From Solenopsis invicta (Eukaryota; Arthropoda; Insecta; Hymenoptera; Formicidae): a stretch of DNA of 64,000 bases. The DNA lies in assembly GCF_016802725.1 (NCBI RefSeq), contig NC_052666.1, positions 2,055,501 to 2,119,500 of the forward strand, given 5' to 3'. Each line of letters begins with the position of its first letter. Position 1 is the first letter of the stretch. The position numbers and the translations under genes were made by a program. Shown here one piece after another: positions 9,434 to 22,439 of the stretch. The notes under the pieces are model-generated. The model was not told the DNA's origin and ran no database searches. It saw only the letters and a program-made list of their open reading frames with translations.

Positions 9434-11774
9434 TACGTACGCTGTTTGACTTGTTGAGTAGCTTTTAAAAAAGCTGCTCTGCACTATTAGGAATAACGAT
9501 AGAGATAAATTAAAGGGGGGTGGGGGGAGAGAAAGAGGAGGTAAAAAAAATTAATTTGAGATCGAGAGGGTTAATCCGACTGAATGCGAAATTGAATGGC
9601 GAAGACGAATCATATTTGACAAATCTCGAAACGCAACTTTGTTCTCGGCGCATCGGCTACAGCGACGATGACGATAGGTTAATTAGTATACACAATGCAG
9701 TGATCTCACAACGTGATATTTCCGTACACGCTTCGCATGACGCGAATCACTGTCTTTATCTCCTTTCTTCCATCGGCACCGACCCAGCCGCTTCCTCTTT
9801 CACGTTCGCACGAGAGACAGAAGTCGAGAAGAACTCGTAGCGAATGTTCGAGAGCGTAAAGAGTAAATTAAATCGTGATTAAAGTTAATCTACATTGATA
9901 GAGGTAGTCAAGCTAGAGAGGAGAGAAAAAAGTAAAAGCGAAAATAAAGAGACAAATGGTTGGGGAGAGGGGGGGACTAAAAATTGCGGACCGTTAAAAT
10001 ATGCATACATACACAAACGCACACAGACGCGAACGCACGCACGCACGCACGCGCGTGCACACGGAAGATCACTACGCCGATTCGCAGATGAAACTGCGTA
10101 GCCAACTTGCGTGGCGTAGGACGTGTTTTTTCATGTTCGTGTCCGTCGAGGACCACGCGCACATTGAGAATGTCGACATCATACGCCGGTCTCGACCGGC
10201 GATCGTCGCCGGCCGACAACAATGCATCCCGCTATCAACGCGGTAACCTAAAATACGCAATTCAGGGATTCTCGCATCCCGAGATTCCCCGATGACAAGC
10301 GACGGCGAAGGGGGACGCGGGCGACGTACCTCGGAGAACCTTCCTCGTCCGCACCTCGTGCGTACCCGTGTCTCAGTGAGGCGCGAGAAGCGCCGAGCTG
10401 TGACGGTGCAACACTGGAACGGCGATATAGATCCACTGAATATGTCGGCACTACGATGATGCGTCGCGAAAACTCAACTCGAGAAGAAGAACGCGAGAAA
10501 AACGCGCACTCACTACCGCATGTATGTACGTACGAGACTCTCGAGAGGAACTGCCCGCTGCTCGGTACCGCCCCACGCCCCCCACGCTACTCGCTGCTCA
10601 CTACTCACTACCGTCGCCCACCGGCCGCCCGACGCAAGCCCCGTGCACACGATCGGCGATGCGAGGGCGCCACGCCGGCCAATCGCGGCGCGCCGGTGCG
10701 AACCCTCGGCCGTCGCGCTCAATTTATACGTCTATAACGGTATATGCCAAGGACATGCACGATGGTTCGTGCGTGTCAATTATGTGAAACGACTGGCAAC
10801 AACCATAATGGGAAATTGCTGTATCTTATGGCTGTCCGATATACATATCAAATTTATATTAATTAATCATATGTAATATAATTTGATAAATATATATGTA
10901 ATATAATTGATAAATATATAAATATATAATAAATTATATTAACTACATTAATTGGCCCTTGTATGATCGTCGTTTCTCAATAATTGAAAATATCGTCACA
11001 CGTGTCATTGACATAGCATAATAACTTTTATATAGAATGATTTCCGCGATAACGATGAGCATTTAAGAGGAAGCAAAACTGAAAAAAATTAAATTAAATT
11101 AAATATAAATTTAAATTTAAAATTAAATATTGAAAGCAAACATTATAAAAAACGTTTCTGCTTTTGGTAATGCAGTGAGCATTATATCTTTAAGTTTGAT
11201 TCAGCAATTCGGACGCTATGGATACGGGATGGATCGACAGCGAGCTAGTTGCGAATGAGTTCTGCCTTTTGCGTCGCGTTTAACGCACGTCCAACGTCGA
11301 TATAGCTCTCTCAACCACGATTCGCACGACACTCGCATCAGCATTTGTTACGAGCCACAGTCGCACGGCAGACGAGTCACTTAGAGGAGACTGGGCACTT
11401 TCCGTGGTGCGTAGTCAACAAGGGACAGGCTCAAAAATCATGGCTGATTCAGCTGATCGACCGGTTGGACGCTAAGTCCAACGAGACGTCCGGTCTCATT
11501 GAACCGACAACGCGACGAGAAGACAGTGTGCACATTGCAAAACGGTCCCCTGTACCGAACCGTACCCACCCTGTAATCGCACATGTGTTCAATCGAACAC
11601 GAAAATTTAACTTTTGGACGAGTCGCAACGTCTCTTACACTTACCACGCTGAGAGAAAAAAGATTGCTATATTTTAATAAATACTTATTCGAATATTTCT
11701 AATGAAATAATTACTTACATATCTTTTCTAGTGGAAGAATGAAAACTTAAATTTAATTAGTGATCCTTCTACTA

Positions 11775-12245
11775 CAGTGCTCGGAGTTAGTTGCTCATTT
11801 CGAGCCGATTCCTGAAGAGTGGCCCACTATTCCCCCACTACCGTTTGCCGCTTGACGTTCGAGCCGACGATCACGCGGCTGGCGCTCTGCATCAGGAGCG
11901 TCTCTGAGTGAAAAATACGCTGGTAGCGTACTATTTGAGTAATTTGTCATAAAAAATTTTCCTTTTTACATAATTTTTATAAATAAAAATTTCTATTATT
12001 TACATATATATTTTTTGTAAAAATATAAATGATAATAATATACGATAATTAGAATTAAGATAAGTTTTTACAACAAATTTTTCGAATGGTACGCTACTAG
12101 CGTATTTTTTACTCAGAGACGCTCCTGATGCAGAGCGCCTGCCGCGTGATCGCCGACTCGACAGTCGAGCGGCGAGCGGCAGTGGGGGGACAGTGGGCGT
12201 CGCTTCAAGAATCGGCTCGAAATGAGCAACTAACTCCGAGCACTG
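11775..12245. mobile_element. hAT-type MITE, unit 2
   Basis: Same 471-bp element as at 4860-5330 with the same flanking TTCTACTA duplication. It was copied with the array unit and is not an independent insertion. Confidence 0.9.
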
Positions 12246-12728
12246 TTCTACTAAATGAATGCACAATTACATTTATTAAATATTTTATTATTATAATATT
12301 CGAATAAATGTTTATCAAAATAAAATAATTCGTCCCTCAGTACACGAAAAGCTGAAAAAAATAAATTATGCAATACATGAAAATTCCAAGAATTTCTTCT
12401 TTTAAAAGATTATTTTATGTTAATGCAAAACACGTACTTCGTGGCATGTGCAAGAGGCATTGCCTTGTTACGCGATCAGCGAAATAACGATTCAGCAATT
12501 CGGACGCTATGGATACGGGATGGATCGACAGCGAGCTAGTTGCGAATGAGTTCTGCCTTTTGCGTCGCGTTTAACGCACGCGATTGGCGAAAGGTTCTAC
12601 GCCAATCTGCTCAAAAAAATGAAGAATATAAAGCAAAATGTTGCATTACTCGGTAGACGAGTCGTCGCTAGACGACGTTCGTTTCGTCGACGAATAAGTG
12701 ATGCCCGTCGGATGATTCAGCGGTGCGT

Positions 12729-14975
12729 TCAGTTGGTCGTTGCTAGCGAAGATGACGTCATTGAGTCGTCGGAATCGTCTTCGCTAATAGGAAGAAGAGT
12801 ACAGCGTTTACGTAGATTTGCTAGGAAGATGTCCGAGTCGGAGTCGCTGCTCGTGCTGAGTCCGGTGGAGAAACGACGACTGGCCCAGCGTCGTTGATAC
12901 GGTAATACATGGTCGGTGGACTCTGATAGGATGGACACGTTCGTTTCTGAGTCGTTTGTGTGTGCGAGGAGCATTTCCTCCTCCAGTCGCGTCAAGACGG
13001 CGACTGGTTCTTGTTGCGCCGGAGTGACAATTGTTTTTGAGTCGCTGGAGGCGGTCGTTTTTGTGTCGCGTGTCTGTGCGAGAAACATGTCTTCCTCCAG
13101 TCGCGTCAAGACGACGACTGGTTCTTGTTGCGCCGGAGCGACAATTGTTTCTGAGTCGCTGGAGTCGATCGTTTCTGTGTCGCTGGAGTCGATCGTTTCT
13201 GTGTCGCTGAGGACAATTATGGGTGCTGAAGCGTCGATGGTTGTTGACATCGCGGGCTGTGGTGACAATGGCTCCTGTGGTTGTGGTGGTGGTGGCGGCG
13301 GCGGCGGCACCGAAGCTGGTATGTGTTCTAATCGTCTTAAAACTGTAGGTCGCGAGTGCGCCGTTGGTATTACGAGTTTTGGCGATCGCGATCTTAGTGC
13401 TTGCACAATTCGCCGAACTCGGTCCTGCGCAGCGTCAATTTGTGCTTCTATTGCTTCCGCTTGCGTAAATGTGCACGGTTGCATTTGCGCGTGTCGAAGC
13501 CCTCGCAAATAGGCTCGCAGTTCTTGTAATTCGTTGTTAAGCTCTCGCGTTAAAGGTTGCGCTTTTCTCGGTGAGAGCGGCGGCGGTATTACGTTAACGA
13601 CGTCTCGTTCTTCGTCGTCGTCGTCGTCGTCGACAATGATGCGTCGTTTACGGCGCGGCGGTTGTATCGCCATGTCGTCATCGTTGTCATCGTCGTTGTC
13701 GTCGTCGTCGTCGTTGTTGCGTTTTCGTAGTCGTATGTTTTTATCACGTCGACGAAAGCCCCGTGGTTTTTTTATGGGCCGGCCCCAGGGTCGTCGGACT
13801 TGCGTCGGCGGAGGAGGCGACAAGCTTTTTCCGCGCAAACTTTCTTCAATCTCCGGCGGCGGCGTGGGAGCGCGCGGTGGTGCGTGCGACGGTCGTCGCC
13901 CAAGTCGTGGCCGCCGTTGGAGCGCTCTGTTTCGTAAACCTCGTATTTGGCGTCGGAGGTTCTTAAGAGTCTTGACGGCGACAGTGCCATCTTCGCGCTT
14001 CAGCGCGTACCACGATCTGAGTGCATTCTTCGGGTTAATTACGTACGCCGGGAAGACATGTACGTAATTGTCTATAAAGTCGTCGAGTCTCGCCGTGAGT
14101 GCGTCTTCGTCGTTTACCCGTACAACTTGTCGCGCGATGTGCGCGAACGGCGTAGACGGTTTTTTAGCAACGACGAGCGCAATCTCTTGCGCCGTTGCGT
14201 AGTCCGTTGCACGCACAGCTTTACTGAAGTGATTAATTTTGTTGCATTGTCTTAGGAACGTTTTTACGGACAACGCCTGTCTTGGATCGACGTAAGTACT
14301 TTGTACGAGGCGAGCGTCAATAGTGATGGGCTGTTCCTCGTACTTGGCCGCCCTGTCGGCGGCTGCCGCCGCTTGAAACGCCTCGATCCCGTCGTTGCCG
14401 TCGGTGTCGGACTCTTGGACGTCGCTAATCAGAAAGGCGCGTGTTTGTTTGTTATCAAACTCGTTCATCGCGCCATACGCCCACGTGGCGTACAGTACGA
14501 TGAGCATGCGGACTGCCTCGTCAATGTTGTCGAGGTTCTCCTCCTCGGAGGTCCGTTGACAGCGAAAGCGCCATACGTGTCTCAGAACCGCCCAAGCGTG
14601 TTTTATGGAGCGCATTTCCCTTGGCGGCACCACGTCCGTATAAAGCGGGTATCGGCACACGTTGTCGTCGTCGTCGTCCTCGTTCGCGCGGTCATCCAAC
14701 GTTCGCACGCGAATCGTGCTTGGCTCGGTTTTTCGACAAATAGATCGCGTTTCCATACGTCCGAGGAACATATGTTTTGCGATTTCATAATTGTGAACGC
14801 GGCAGAATCCATTTATGAAATATTGCATGCGGAAATCCGCTCTGAAACACTGCTCTATGACTGGCAGCGGTGTCCAAGGTAGTGAAGGGGCTGGTTGTTG
14901 ATAGTCCTCTAACAAACAACGACGAAGAAATCGAGCGTCTTCCGCGATGCATGCGTCGACGTAAAACGCTGCCAA
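12729..14975 (-). CDS. ORF A copy 3
   Basis: Full-length open frame like copy 2. Variants are Met74, Ser123 and Asp298. The TTG start problem is the same: the first in-frame ATG is 49 codons in. The ORF B upstream of it is broken, so if B and A form one product this unit cannot make it normally. Confidence 0.6.
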   Translation of the reverse strand: MAAFYVDACIAEDARFLRRCLLEDYQQPAPSLPWTPLPVIEQCFRADFRMQYFINGFCRVHNYEIAKHMFLGRMETRSICRKTEPSTIRVRTLDDRANEDDDDDNVCRYPLYTDVVPPREMRSIKHAWAVLRHVWRFRCQRTSEEENLDNIDEAVRMLIVLYATWAYGAMNEFDNKQTRAFLISDVQESDTDGNDGIEAFQAAAAADRAAKYEEQPITIDARLVQSTYVDPRQALSVKTFLRQCNKINHFSKAVRATDYATAQEIALVVAKKPSTPFAHIARQVVRVNDEDALTARLDDFIDNYVHVFPAYVINPKNALRSWYALKREDGTVAVKTLKNLRRQIRGLRNRALQRRPRLGRRPSHAPPRAPTPPPEIEESLRGKSLSPPPPTQVRRPWGRPIKKPRGFRRRDKNIRLRKRNNDDDDDNDDDNDDDMAIQPPRRKRRIIVDDDDDDEERDVVNVIPPPLSPRKAQPLTRELNNELQELRAYLRGLRHAQMQPCTFTQAEAIEAQIDAAQDRVRRIVQALRSRSPKLVIPTAHSRPTVLRRLEHIPASVPPPPPPPPQPQEPLSPQPAMSTTIDASAPIIVLSDTETIDSSDTETIDSSDSETIVAPAQQEPVVVLTRLEEDMFLAQTRDTKTTASSDSKTIVTPAQQEPVAVLTRLEEEMLLAHTNDSETNVSILSESTDHVLPYQRRWASRRFSTGLSTSSDSDSDIFLANLRKRCTLLPISEDDSDDSMTSSSLATTN

Positions 14976-15471
14976 TTTGTAAATCGGCGTATTGCGTTGT
15001 GGCGTAGCAGCCAGTAGGCCGACGCGTTTATTATCGTGTCGGAAAATGTGTGATTAGCCGCTATAAATTCTGTCACGGAGGACTGCGCGCACCTCAGTGG
15101 GTCAATAGTTGTCACGTCTTCGATTCTGAGGACGCAGGACTCTCGAAATGTCCAATTGAAATGCGACAATAGTCGCGAATGTATTGCGCCGTTACATTGC
15201 CGGCGTTCACCATCTTCGGCGATCCGTGCTGGCGGTAGAAGTCGCACATAACGGCCGCCGGTACAGTTCCGGAGTCTATTGCAGCGGAGTACTTAGAAGC
15301 GGCATTATATGCTTGAACATACGTTATTCGTCTATCGGGTAGCGCATGGTTAGGTGCCGCATGGTGTTTAAAGTGCCCGTGCTCGCCGAGGAAGTCGATG
15401 CGGTAAGGAACAAATTTTCTATCCAACTTGTGGCAGTTGTGGAACATTTTTTGCGTTTTCTTGAGATCCAT
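14909..15471 (-). pseudogene. ORF B copy 3, frameshifted
   Basis: Homologous to intact B copies 1 and 2, but near 15165-15175 the sequence reads GACAATAGTCGC instead of GACAAAATGTCGC. This net 1-nt loss splits the frame into an N-terminal part (15471 down to 15112) and a C-terminal part (down to 14909). It also carries Arg for Gly in DR(G/R)ITY. The same two changes occur in copies 4 and 5, so the lesion predates their duplication. Confidence 0.75.
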
Positions 15472-15522
15472 TAGTAATGCATCTTTGCCATTTCGGGTCC
15501 ATAGGTTAAATGCACGGTGAAT

Positions 15523-16347
15523 TTAAATTATGTCCACGTGCTCGTGGTCGACAATAACGGACTCGTGCAGATAATGTTTGGCCACGTTCGGGGACATCTT
15601 TTGTCCGTGCGTGCAAGTATAAAAATGAACAAAATTCATCCCCGCGTTTGTTGCTAAATCGATTGCTTTTAGACGGCTGGTCGCTATTCGCGCCAGGATA
15701 GACCAATCGTCGCGGTAGACTCGATAATTTCTTTTGATCGGGTACGCGAGATATTTTACGCCATCGCGCGCGGTCTTACTGTTAGATGGCATCGCATTGA
15801 GACTTCGTACAACGACGTTGGTGTAAAACGCCGCTGTGACCTTGCGCAGGCGACTGCTGTCGTCCGGCGCGTTTCGCAGAACTGGCGAATCATTGTTCAC
15901 TTGGAAAAGCACGTAAACGTTGGTGTTGTCAACGGTGGCCAAAACGAACTCATACCACTTTCCACGGTGGCGCGCGTACTCGTCGTGACCGTGTTTCAAT
16001 TTTGGCTCGCGCGGTTGATTTAAATTGTTTGCGAGAAATTTCTCACGGCATTCCAAATATCGTGTCAGTTTTGTGTTCTGACACAAAGTTATATTTTTGG
16101 GATATGTCTCTATGCGTGCCATCCATCGGCATCGGAAAGGTTCCGGGAACAGGGCGCAAGTTAAAATAGAATCTACATCGATCTCGCCCATGAGATCGGC
16201 GTGAAATTCGCCCGCGTCGTCGCGAAGCGACTCGGGCATCGGTGGTGGTGGTTGCGGCGGCGCCGGACTTCGCGCTCGGCGTCGTCGCGGCGGCGGCACG
16301 CGACGGATCGGTGCGTCGGGCACCGGCGGGAAATGACGCTGCGCCAT
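15523..16347 (-). CDS. ORF C copy 3
   Basis: 274 aa from ATG at 16347. Pro68 and Ser216. The frame is intact although B beside it is broken. Confidence 0.63.
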   Translation of the reverse strand: MAQRHFPPVPDAPIRRVPPPRRRRARSPAPPQPPPPMPESLRDDAGEFHADLMGEIDVDSILTCALFPEPFRCRWMARIETYPKNITLCQNTKLTRYLECREKFLANNLNQPREPKLKHGHDEYARHRGKWYEFVLATVDNTNVYVLFQVNNDSPVLRNAPDDSSRLRKVTAAFYTNVVVRSLNAMPSNSKTARDGVKYLAYPIKRNYRVYRDDWSILARIATSRLKAIDLATNAGMNFVHFYTCTHGQKMSPNVAKHYLHESVIVDHEHVDII

Positions 16348-18691
16348 TACGTACGCTGTTTGACTTGTTGAGTAGCTTTTAAAAAAGCTGCTCTGCACTA
16401 TTAGGAATAACGATAGAGATAAATTAAAGGGGGGATGGGGGGAGAGAGAAAGAGGAGGTAAAAAAAATTAATTCGAGATCGAGAGGGTTAATCCGACTGA
16501 ATGCGAAATTGAATGGCGAAGACGAATCATATTTGACAAATCTCGAAACGCAACTTTGTTCTCGGCGCATCGGCTACAGCGACGATGACGATAGGTTAAT
16601 TAGTATACACAATGCAGTGATCTCACAACGTGATATTTCCGTACACGCTTCGCATGACGCGAATCACTGTCTTTATCTCCTTTCTTCCATCGGCACCGAC
16701 CCAGCCGCTTCCTCTTTCACGTTCGCACGAGAGACAGAAGTCGAGAAGAACTCGTAGCGAATGTTCGAGAGCGTAAAGAGTAAATTAAATCGTGATTAAA
16801 GTTAATCTACATTGATAGAGGTAGTCAAGCTAGAGAGGAGAGAAAAAAGTAAAAGCGAAAATAAAGAGACAAATGGTTGGGGAGAGGGGGGGACTAAAAA
16901 TTGCGGACCGTTAAAATATGCATACATACACAAACGCACACAGACGCGAACGCACGCACGCACGCACGCGCGTGCACACGGAAGATCACTACGCCGATTC
17001 GCAGATGAAACTGCGTAGCCAACTTGCGTGGCGTAGGACGTGTTTTTTCATGTTCGTGTCCGTCGAGGACCACGCGCACATTGAGAATGTCGACATCATA
17101 CGCCGGTCTCGACCGGCGATCGTCGCCGGCCGACAACAATGCATCCCGCTATCAACGCGGTAACCTAAAATACGCAATTCAGGGATTCTCGCATCCCGAG
17201 ATTCCCCGATGACAAGCGACGGCGAAGGGGGACGCGGGCGACGTACCTCGGAGAACCTTCCTCGTCCGCACCTCGTGCGTACCCGTGTCTCAGTGAGGCG
17301 CGAGAAGCGCCGAGCTGTGACGGTGCAACACTGGAACGGCGATATAGATCCACTGAATATGTCGGCACTACGATGATGCGTCGCGAAAACTCAACTCGAG
17401 AAGAAGAACGCGAGAAAAACGCGCACTCACTACCGCATGTATGTACGTACGAGACTCTCGAGAGGAACTGCCCGCTGCTCGGTACCGCCCCACGCCCCCC
17501 ACGCTACTCGCTGCTCACTACTCACTACCGTCGCCCACCGGCCGCCCGACGCAAGCCCCGTGCACACGATCGGCGATGCGAGGGCGCCACGCCGGCCAAT
17601 CGCGGCGCGCCGGTGCGAACCCTCGGCCGTCGCGCTCAATTTATACGTCTATAACGGTATATGCCAAGGACATGCACGATGGTTCGTGCGTGTCAATTAT
17701 GTGAAACGACTGGCAACAACCATAATGGGAAATTGCTGTATCTTATGGCTGTCCGATATACATATCAAATTTATATTAATTAATCATATGTAATATAATT
17801 TGATAAATATATATGTAATATAATTGATAAATATATAAATATATAATAAATTATATTAACTACATTAATTGGCCCTTGTATGATCGTCGTTTCTCAATAA
17901 TTGAAAATATCGTCACACGTGTCATTGACATAGCATAATAACTTTTATATAGAATGATTTCCGCGATAACGATGAGCATTTAAGAGGAAGCAAAACTGAA
18001 AAAAATTAAATTAAATTAAATATAAATTTAAATTTAAAATTAAATATTGAAAGCAAACATTATAAAAAACGTTTCTGCTTTTGGTAATGCAGTGAGCATT
18101 ATATCTTTAAGTTTGATTCAGCAATTCGGACGCTATGGATACGGGATGGATCGACAGCGAGCTAGTTGCGAATGAGTTCTGCCTTTTGCGTCGCGTTTAA
18201 CGCACGTCCAACGTCGATATAGCTCTCTCAACCACGATTCGCACGACACTCGCATCAGCATTTGTTACGAGCCACAGTCGCACGGCAGACGAGTCACTTA
18301 GAGGAGACTGGGCACTTTCCGTGGTGCGTAGTCAACAAGGGACAGGCTCAAAAATCATGGCTGATTCAGCTGATCGACCGGTTGGACGCTAAGTCCAACG
18401 AGACGTCCGGTCTCATTGAACCGACAACGCGACGAGAAGACAGTGTGCACATTGCAAAACGGTCCCCTGTACCGAACCGTACCCACCCTGTAATCGCACA
18501 TGTGTTCAATCGAACACGAAAATTTAACTTTTGGACGAGTCGCAACGTCTCTTACACTTACCACGCTGAGAGAAAAAAGATTGCTATATTTTAATAAATA
18601 CTTATTCGAATATTTCTAATGAAATAATTACTTACATATCTTTTCTAGTGGAAGAATGAAAACTTAAATTTAATTAGTGATCCTTCTACTA

Positions 18692-19162
18692 CAGTGCTCG
18701 GAGTTAGTTGCTCATTTCGAGCCGATTCCTGAAGAGTGGCCCACTATTCCCCCACTACCGTTTGCCGCTTGACGTTCGAGCCGACGATCACGCGGCTGGC
18801 GCTCTGCATCAGGAGCGTCTCTGAGTGAAAAATACGCTGGTAGCGTACTATTTGAGTAATTTGTCATAAAAAATTTTCCTTTTTACATAATTTTTATAAA
18901 TAAAAATTTCTATTATTTACATATATATTTTTTGTAAAAATATAAATGATAATAATATACGATAATTAGAATTAAGATAAGTTTTTACAACAAATTTTTC
19001 GAATGGTACGCTACTAGCGTATTTTTTACTCAGAGACGCTCCTGATGCAGAGCGCCTGCCGCGTGATCGCCGACTCGACAGTCGAGCGGCGAGCGGCAGT
19101 GGGGGGACAGTGGGCGTCGCTTCAAGAATCGGCTCGAAATGAGCAACTAACTCCGAGCACTG
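18692..19162. mobile_element. hAT-type MITE, unit 3
   Basis: 471-bp copy with the same CAGTG ends and TTCTACTA duplications as in units 1, 2 and 4. Confidence 0.9.
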
Positions 19163-19645
19163 TTCTACTAAATGAATGCACAATTACATTTATTAAATAT
19201 TTTATTATTATAATATTCGAATAAATGTTTATCAAAATAAAATAATTCGTCCCTCAGTACACGAAAAGCTGAAAAAAATAAATTATGCAATACATGAAAA
19301 TTCCAAGAATTTCTTCTTTTAAAAGATTATTTTATGTTAATGCAAAACACGTACTTCGTGGCATGTGCAAGAGGCATTGCCTTGTTACGCGATCAGCGAA
19401 ATAACGATTCAGCAATTCGGACGCTATGGATACGGGATGGATCGACAGCGAGCTAGTTGCGAATGAGTTCTGCCTTTTGCGTCGCGTTTAACGCACGCGA
19501 TTGGCGAAAGGTTCTACGCCAATCTGCTCAAAAAAATGAAGAATATAAAGCAAAATGTTGCATTACTCGGTAGACGAGTCGTCGCTAGACGACGTTCGTT
19601 TCGTCGACGAATAAGTGATGCCCGTCGGATGATTCAGCGGTGCGT

Positions 19646-21892
19646 TCAGTTGGTCGTTGCTAGCGAAGATGACGTCATTGAGTCGTCGGAATCGTCTTCG
19701 CTAATAGGAAGAAGAGTACAGCGTTTACGTAGATTTGCTAGGAAGATGTCCGAGTCGGAGTCGCTGCTCGTGCTGAGTCCGGTGGAGAAACGACGACTGG
19801 CCCAGCGTCGTTGATACGGTAATACATGGTCGGTGGACTCTGATAGGATGGACACGTTCGTTTCTGAGTCGTTTGTGTGTGCGAGGAGCATTTCCTCCTC
19901 CAGTCGCGTCAAGACGGCGACTGGTTCTTGTTGCGCCGGAGTGACAATTGTTTTTGAGTCGCTGGAGGCGGTCGTTTTTGTGTCGCGTGTCTGTGCGAGA
20001 AACATGTCTTCCTCCAGTCGCGTCAAGACGACGACTGGTTCTTGTTGCGCCGGAGCGACAATTGTTTCTGAGTCGCTGGAGTCGATCGTTTCTGTGTCGC
20101 TGGAGTCGATCGTTTCTGTGTCGCTGAGGACAATTATGGGTGCTGAAGCGTCGATGGTTGTTGACATCGCGGGCTGTGGTGACAATGGCTCCTGTGGTTG
20201 TGGTGGTGGTGGCGGCGGCGGCGGCACCGAAGCTGGTATGTGTTCTAATCGTCTTAAAACTGTAGGTCGCGAGTGCGCCGTTGGTATTACGAGTTTTGGC
20301 GATCGCGATCTTAGTGCTTGCACAATTCGCCGAACTCGGTCCTGCGCAGCGTCAATTTGTGCTTCTATTGCTTCCGCTTGCGTAAATGTGCACGGTTGCA
20401 TTTGCGCGTGTCGAAGCCCTCGCAAATAGGCTCGCAGTTCTTGTAATTCGTTGTTAAGCTCTCGCGTTAAAGGTTGCGCTTTTCTCGGTGAGAGCGGCGG
20501 CGGTATTACGTTAACGACGTCTCGTTCTTCGTCGTCGTCGTCGTCGTCGACAATGATGCGTCGTTTACGGCGCGGCGGTTGTATCGCCATGTCGTCATCG
20601 TTGTCATCGTCGTTGTCGTCGTCGTCGTCGTTGTTGCGTTTTCGTAGTCGTATGTTTTTATCACGTCGACGAAAGCCCCGTGGTTTTTTTATGGGCCGGC
20701 CCCAGGGTCGTCGGACTTGCGTCGGCGGAGGAGGCGACAAGCTTTTTCCGCGCAAACTTTCTTCAATCTCCGGCGGCGGCGTGGGAGCGCGCGGTGGTGC
20801 GTGCGACGGTCGTCGCCCAAGTCGTGGCCGCCGTTGGAGCGCTCTGTTTCGTAAACCTCGTATTTGGCGTCGGAGGTTCTTAAGAGTCTTGACGGCGACA
20901 GTGCCATCTTCGCGCTTCAGCGCGTACCACGATCTGAGTGCATTCTTCGGGTTAATTACGTACGCCGGGAAGACATGTACGTAATTGTCTATAAAGTCGT
21001 CGAGTCTCGCCGTGAGTGCGTCTTCGTCGTTTACCCGTACAACTTGTCGCGCGATGTGCGCGAACGGCGTAGACGGTTTTTTAGCAACGACGAGCGCAAT
21101 CTCTTGCGCCGTTGCGTAGTCCGTTGCACGCACAGCTTTACTGAAGTGATTAATTTTGTTGCATTGTCTTAGGAACGTTTTTACGGACAACGCCTGTCTT
21201 GGATCGACGTAAGTACTTTGTACGAGGCGAGCGTCAATAGTGATGGGCTGTTCCTCGTACTTGGCCGCCCTGTCGGCGGCTGCCGCCGCTTGAAACGCCT
21301 CGATCCCGTCGTTGCCGTCGGTGTCGGACTCTTGGACGTCGCTAATCAGAAAGGCGCGTGTTTGTTTGTTATCAAACTCGTTCATCGCGCCATACGCCCA
21401 CGTGGCGTACAGTACGATGAGCATGCGGACTGCCTCGTCAATGTTGTCGAGGTTCTCCTCCTCGGAGGTCCGTTGACAGCGAAAGCGCCATACGTGTCTC
21501 AGAACCGCCCAAGCGTGTTTTATGGAGCGCATTTCCCTTGGCGGCACCACGTCCGTATAAAGCGGGTATCGGCACACGTTGTCGTCGTCGTCGTCCTCGT
21601 TCGCGCGGTCATCCAACGTTCGCACGCGAATCGTGCTTGGCTCGGTTTTTCGACAAATAGATCGCGTTTCCATACGTCCGAGGAACATATGTTTTGCGAT
21701 TTCATAATTGTGAACGCGGCAGAATCCATTTATGAAATATTGCATGCGGAAATCCGCTCTGAAACACTGCTCTATGACTGGCAGCGGTGTCCAAGGTAGT
21801 GAAGGGGCTGGTTGTTGATAGTCCTCTAACAAACAACGACGAAGAAATCGAGCGTCTTCCGCGATGCATGCGTCGACGTAAAACGCTGCCAA
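19646..21892 (-). CDS. ORF A copy 4
   Basis: Full-length open frame with Met74, Ser123 and Asp298, appearing the same as copy 3. The start is unresolved as for copy 2. Confidence 0.6.
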   Translation of the reverse strand: MAAFYVDACIAEDARFLRRCLLEDYQQPAPSLPWTPLPVIEQCFRADFRMQYFINGFCRVHNYEIAKHMFLGRMETRSICRKTEPSTIRVRTLDDRANEDDDDDNVCRYPLYTDVVPPREMRSIKHAWAVLRHVWRFRCQRTSEEENLDNIDEAVRMLIVLYATWAYGAMNEFDNKQTRAFLISDVQESDTDGNDGIEAFQAAAAADRAAKYEEQPITIDARLVQSTYVDPRQALSVKTFLRQCNKINHFSKAVRATDYATAQEIALVVAKKPSTPFAHIARQVVRVNDEDALTARLDDFIDNYVHVFPAYVINPKNALRSWYALKREDGTVAVKTLKNLRRQIRGLRNRALQRRPRLGRRPSHAPPRAPTPPPEIEESLRGKSLSPPPPTQVRRPWGRPIKKPRGFRRRDKNIRLRKRNNDDDDDNDDDNDDDMAIQPPRRKRRIIVDDDDDDEERDVVNVIPPPLSPRKAQPLTRELNNELQELRAYLRGLRHAQMQPCTFTQAEAIEAQIDAAQDRVRRIVQALRSRSPKLVIPTAHSRPTVLRRLEHIPASVPPPPPPPPQPQEPLSPQPAMSTTIDASAPIIVLSDTETIDSSDTETIDSSDSETIVAPAQQEPVVVLTRLEEDMFLAQTRDTKTTASSDSKTIVTPAQQEPVAVLTRLEEEMLLAHTNDSETNVSILSESTDHVLPYQRRWASRRFSTGLSTSSDSDSDIFLANLRKRCTLLPISEDDSDDSMTSSSLATTN

Positions 21893-22388
21893 TTTGTAAA
21901 TCGGCGTATTGCGTTGTGGCGTAGCAGCCAGTAGGCCGACGCGTTTATTATCGTGTCGGAAAATGTGTGATTAGCCGCTATAAATTCTGTCACGGAGGAC
22001 TGCGCGCACCTCAGTGGGTCAATAGTTGTCACGTCTTCGATTCTGAGGACGCAGGACTCTCGAAATGTCCAATTGAAATGCGACAATAGTCGCGAATGTA
22101 TTGCGCCGTTACATTGCCGGCGTTCACCATCTTCGGCGATCCGTGCTGGCGGTAGAAGTCGCACATAACGGCCGCCGGTACAGTTCCGGAGTCTATTGCA
22201 GCGGAGTACTTAGAAGCGGCATTATATGCTTGAACATACGTTATTCGTCTATCGGGTAGCGCATGGTTAGGTGCCGCATGGTGTTTAAAGTGCCCGTGCT
22301 CGCCGAGGAAGTCGATGCGGTAAGGAACAAATTTTCTATCCAACTTGTGGCAGTTGTGGAACATTTTTTGCGTTTTCTTGAGATCCAT
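21826..22388 (-). pseudogene. ORF B copy 4, frameshifted
   Basis: Carries the same net 1-nt deletion as copy 3 (about 22082-22093) and the same Gly-to-Arg change. It is split into pieces 22388-22029 and 22164-21826. Confidence 0.75.
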
Positions 22389-22439
22389 TAGTAATGCATC
22401 TTTGCCATTTCGGGTCCATAGGTTAAATGCACGGTGAAT

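Noticed and set aside
10000..10060. CACACA/ACGC-rich ORFs near each unit's microsatellite
   Set aside because: Simple-sequence translations whose frames change between units with repeat length.
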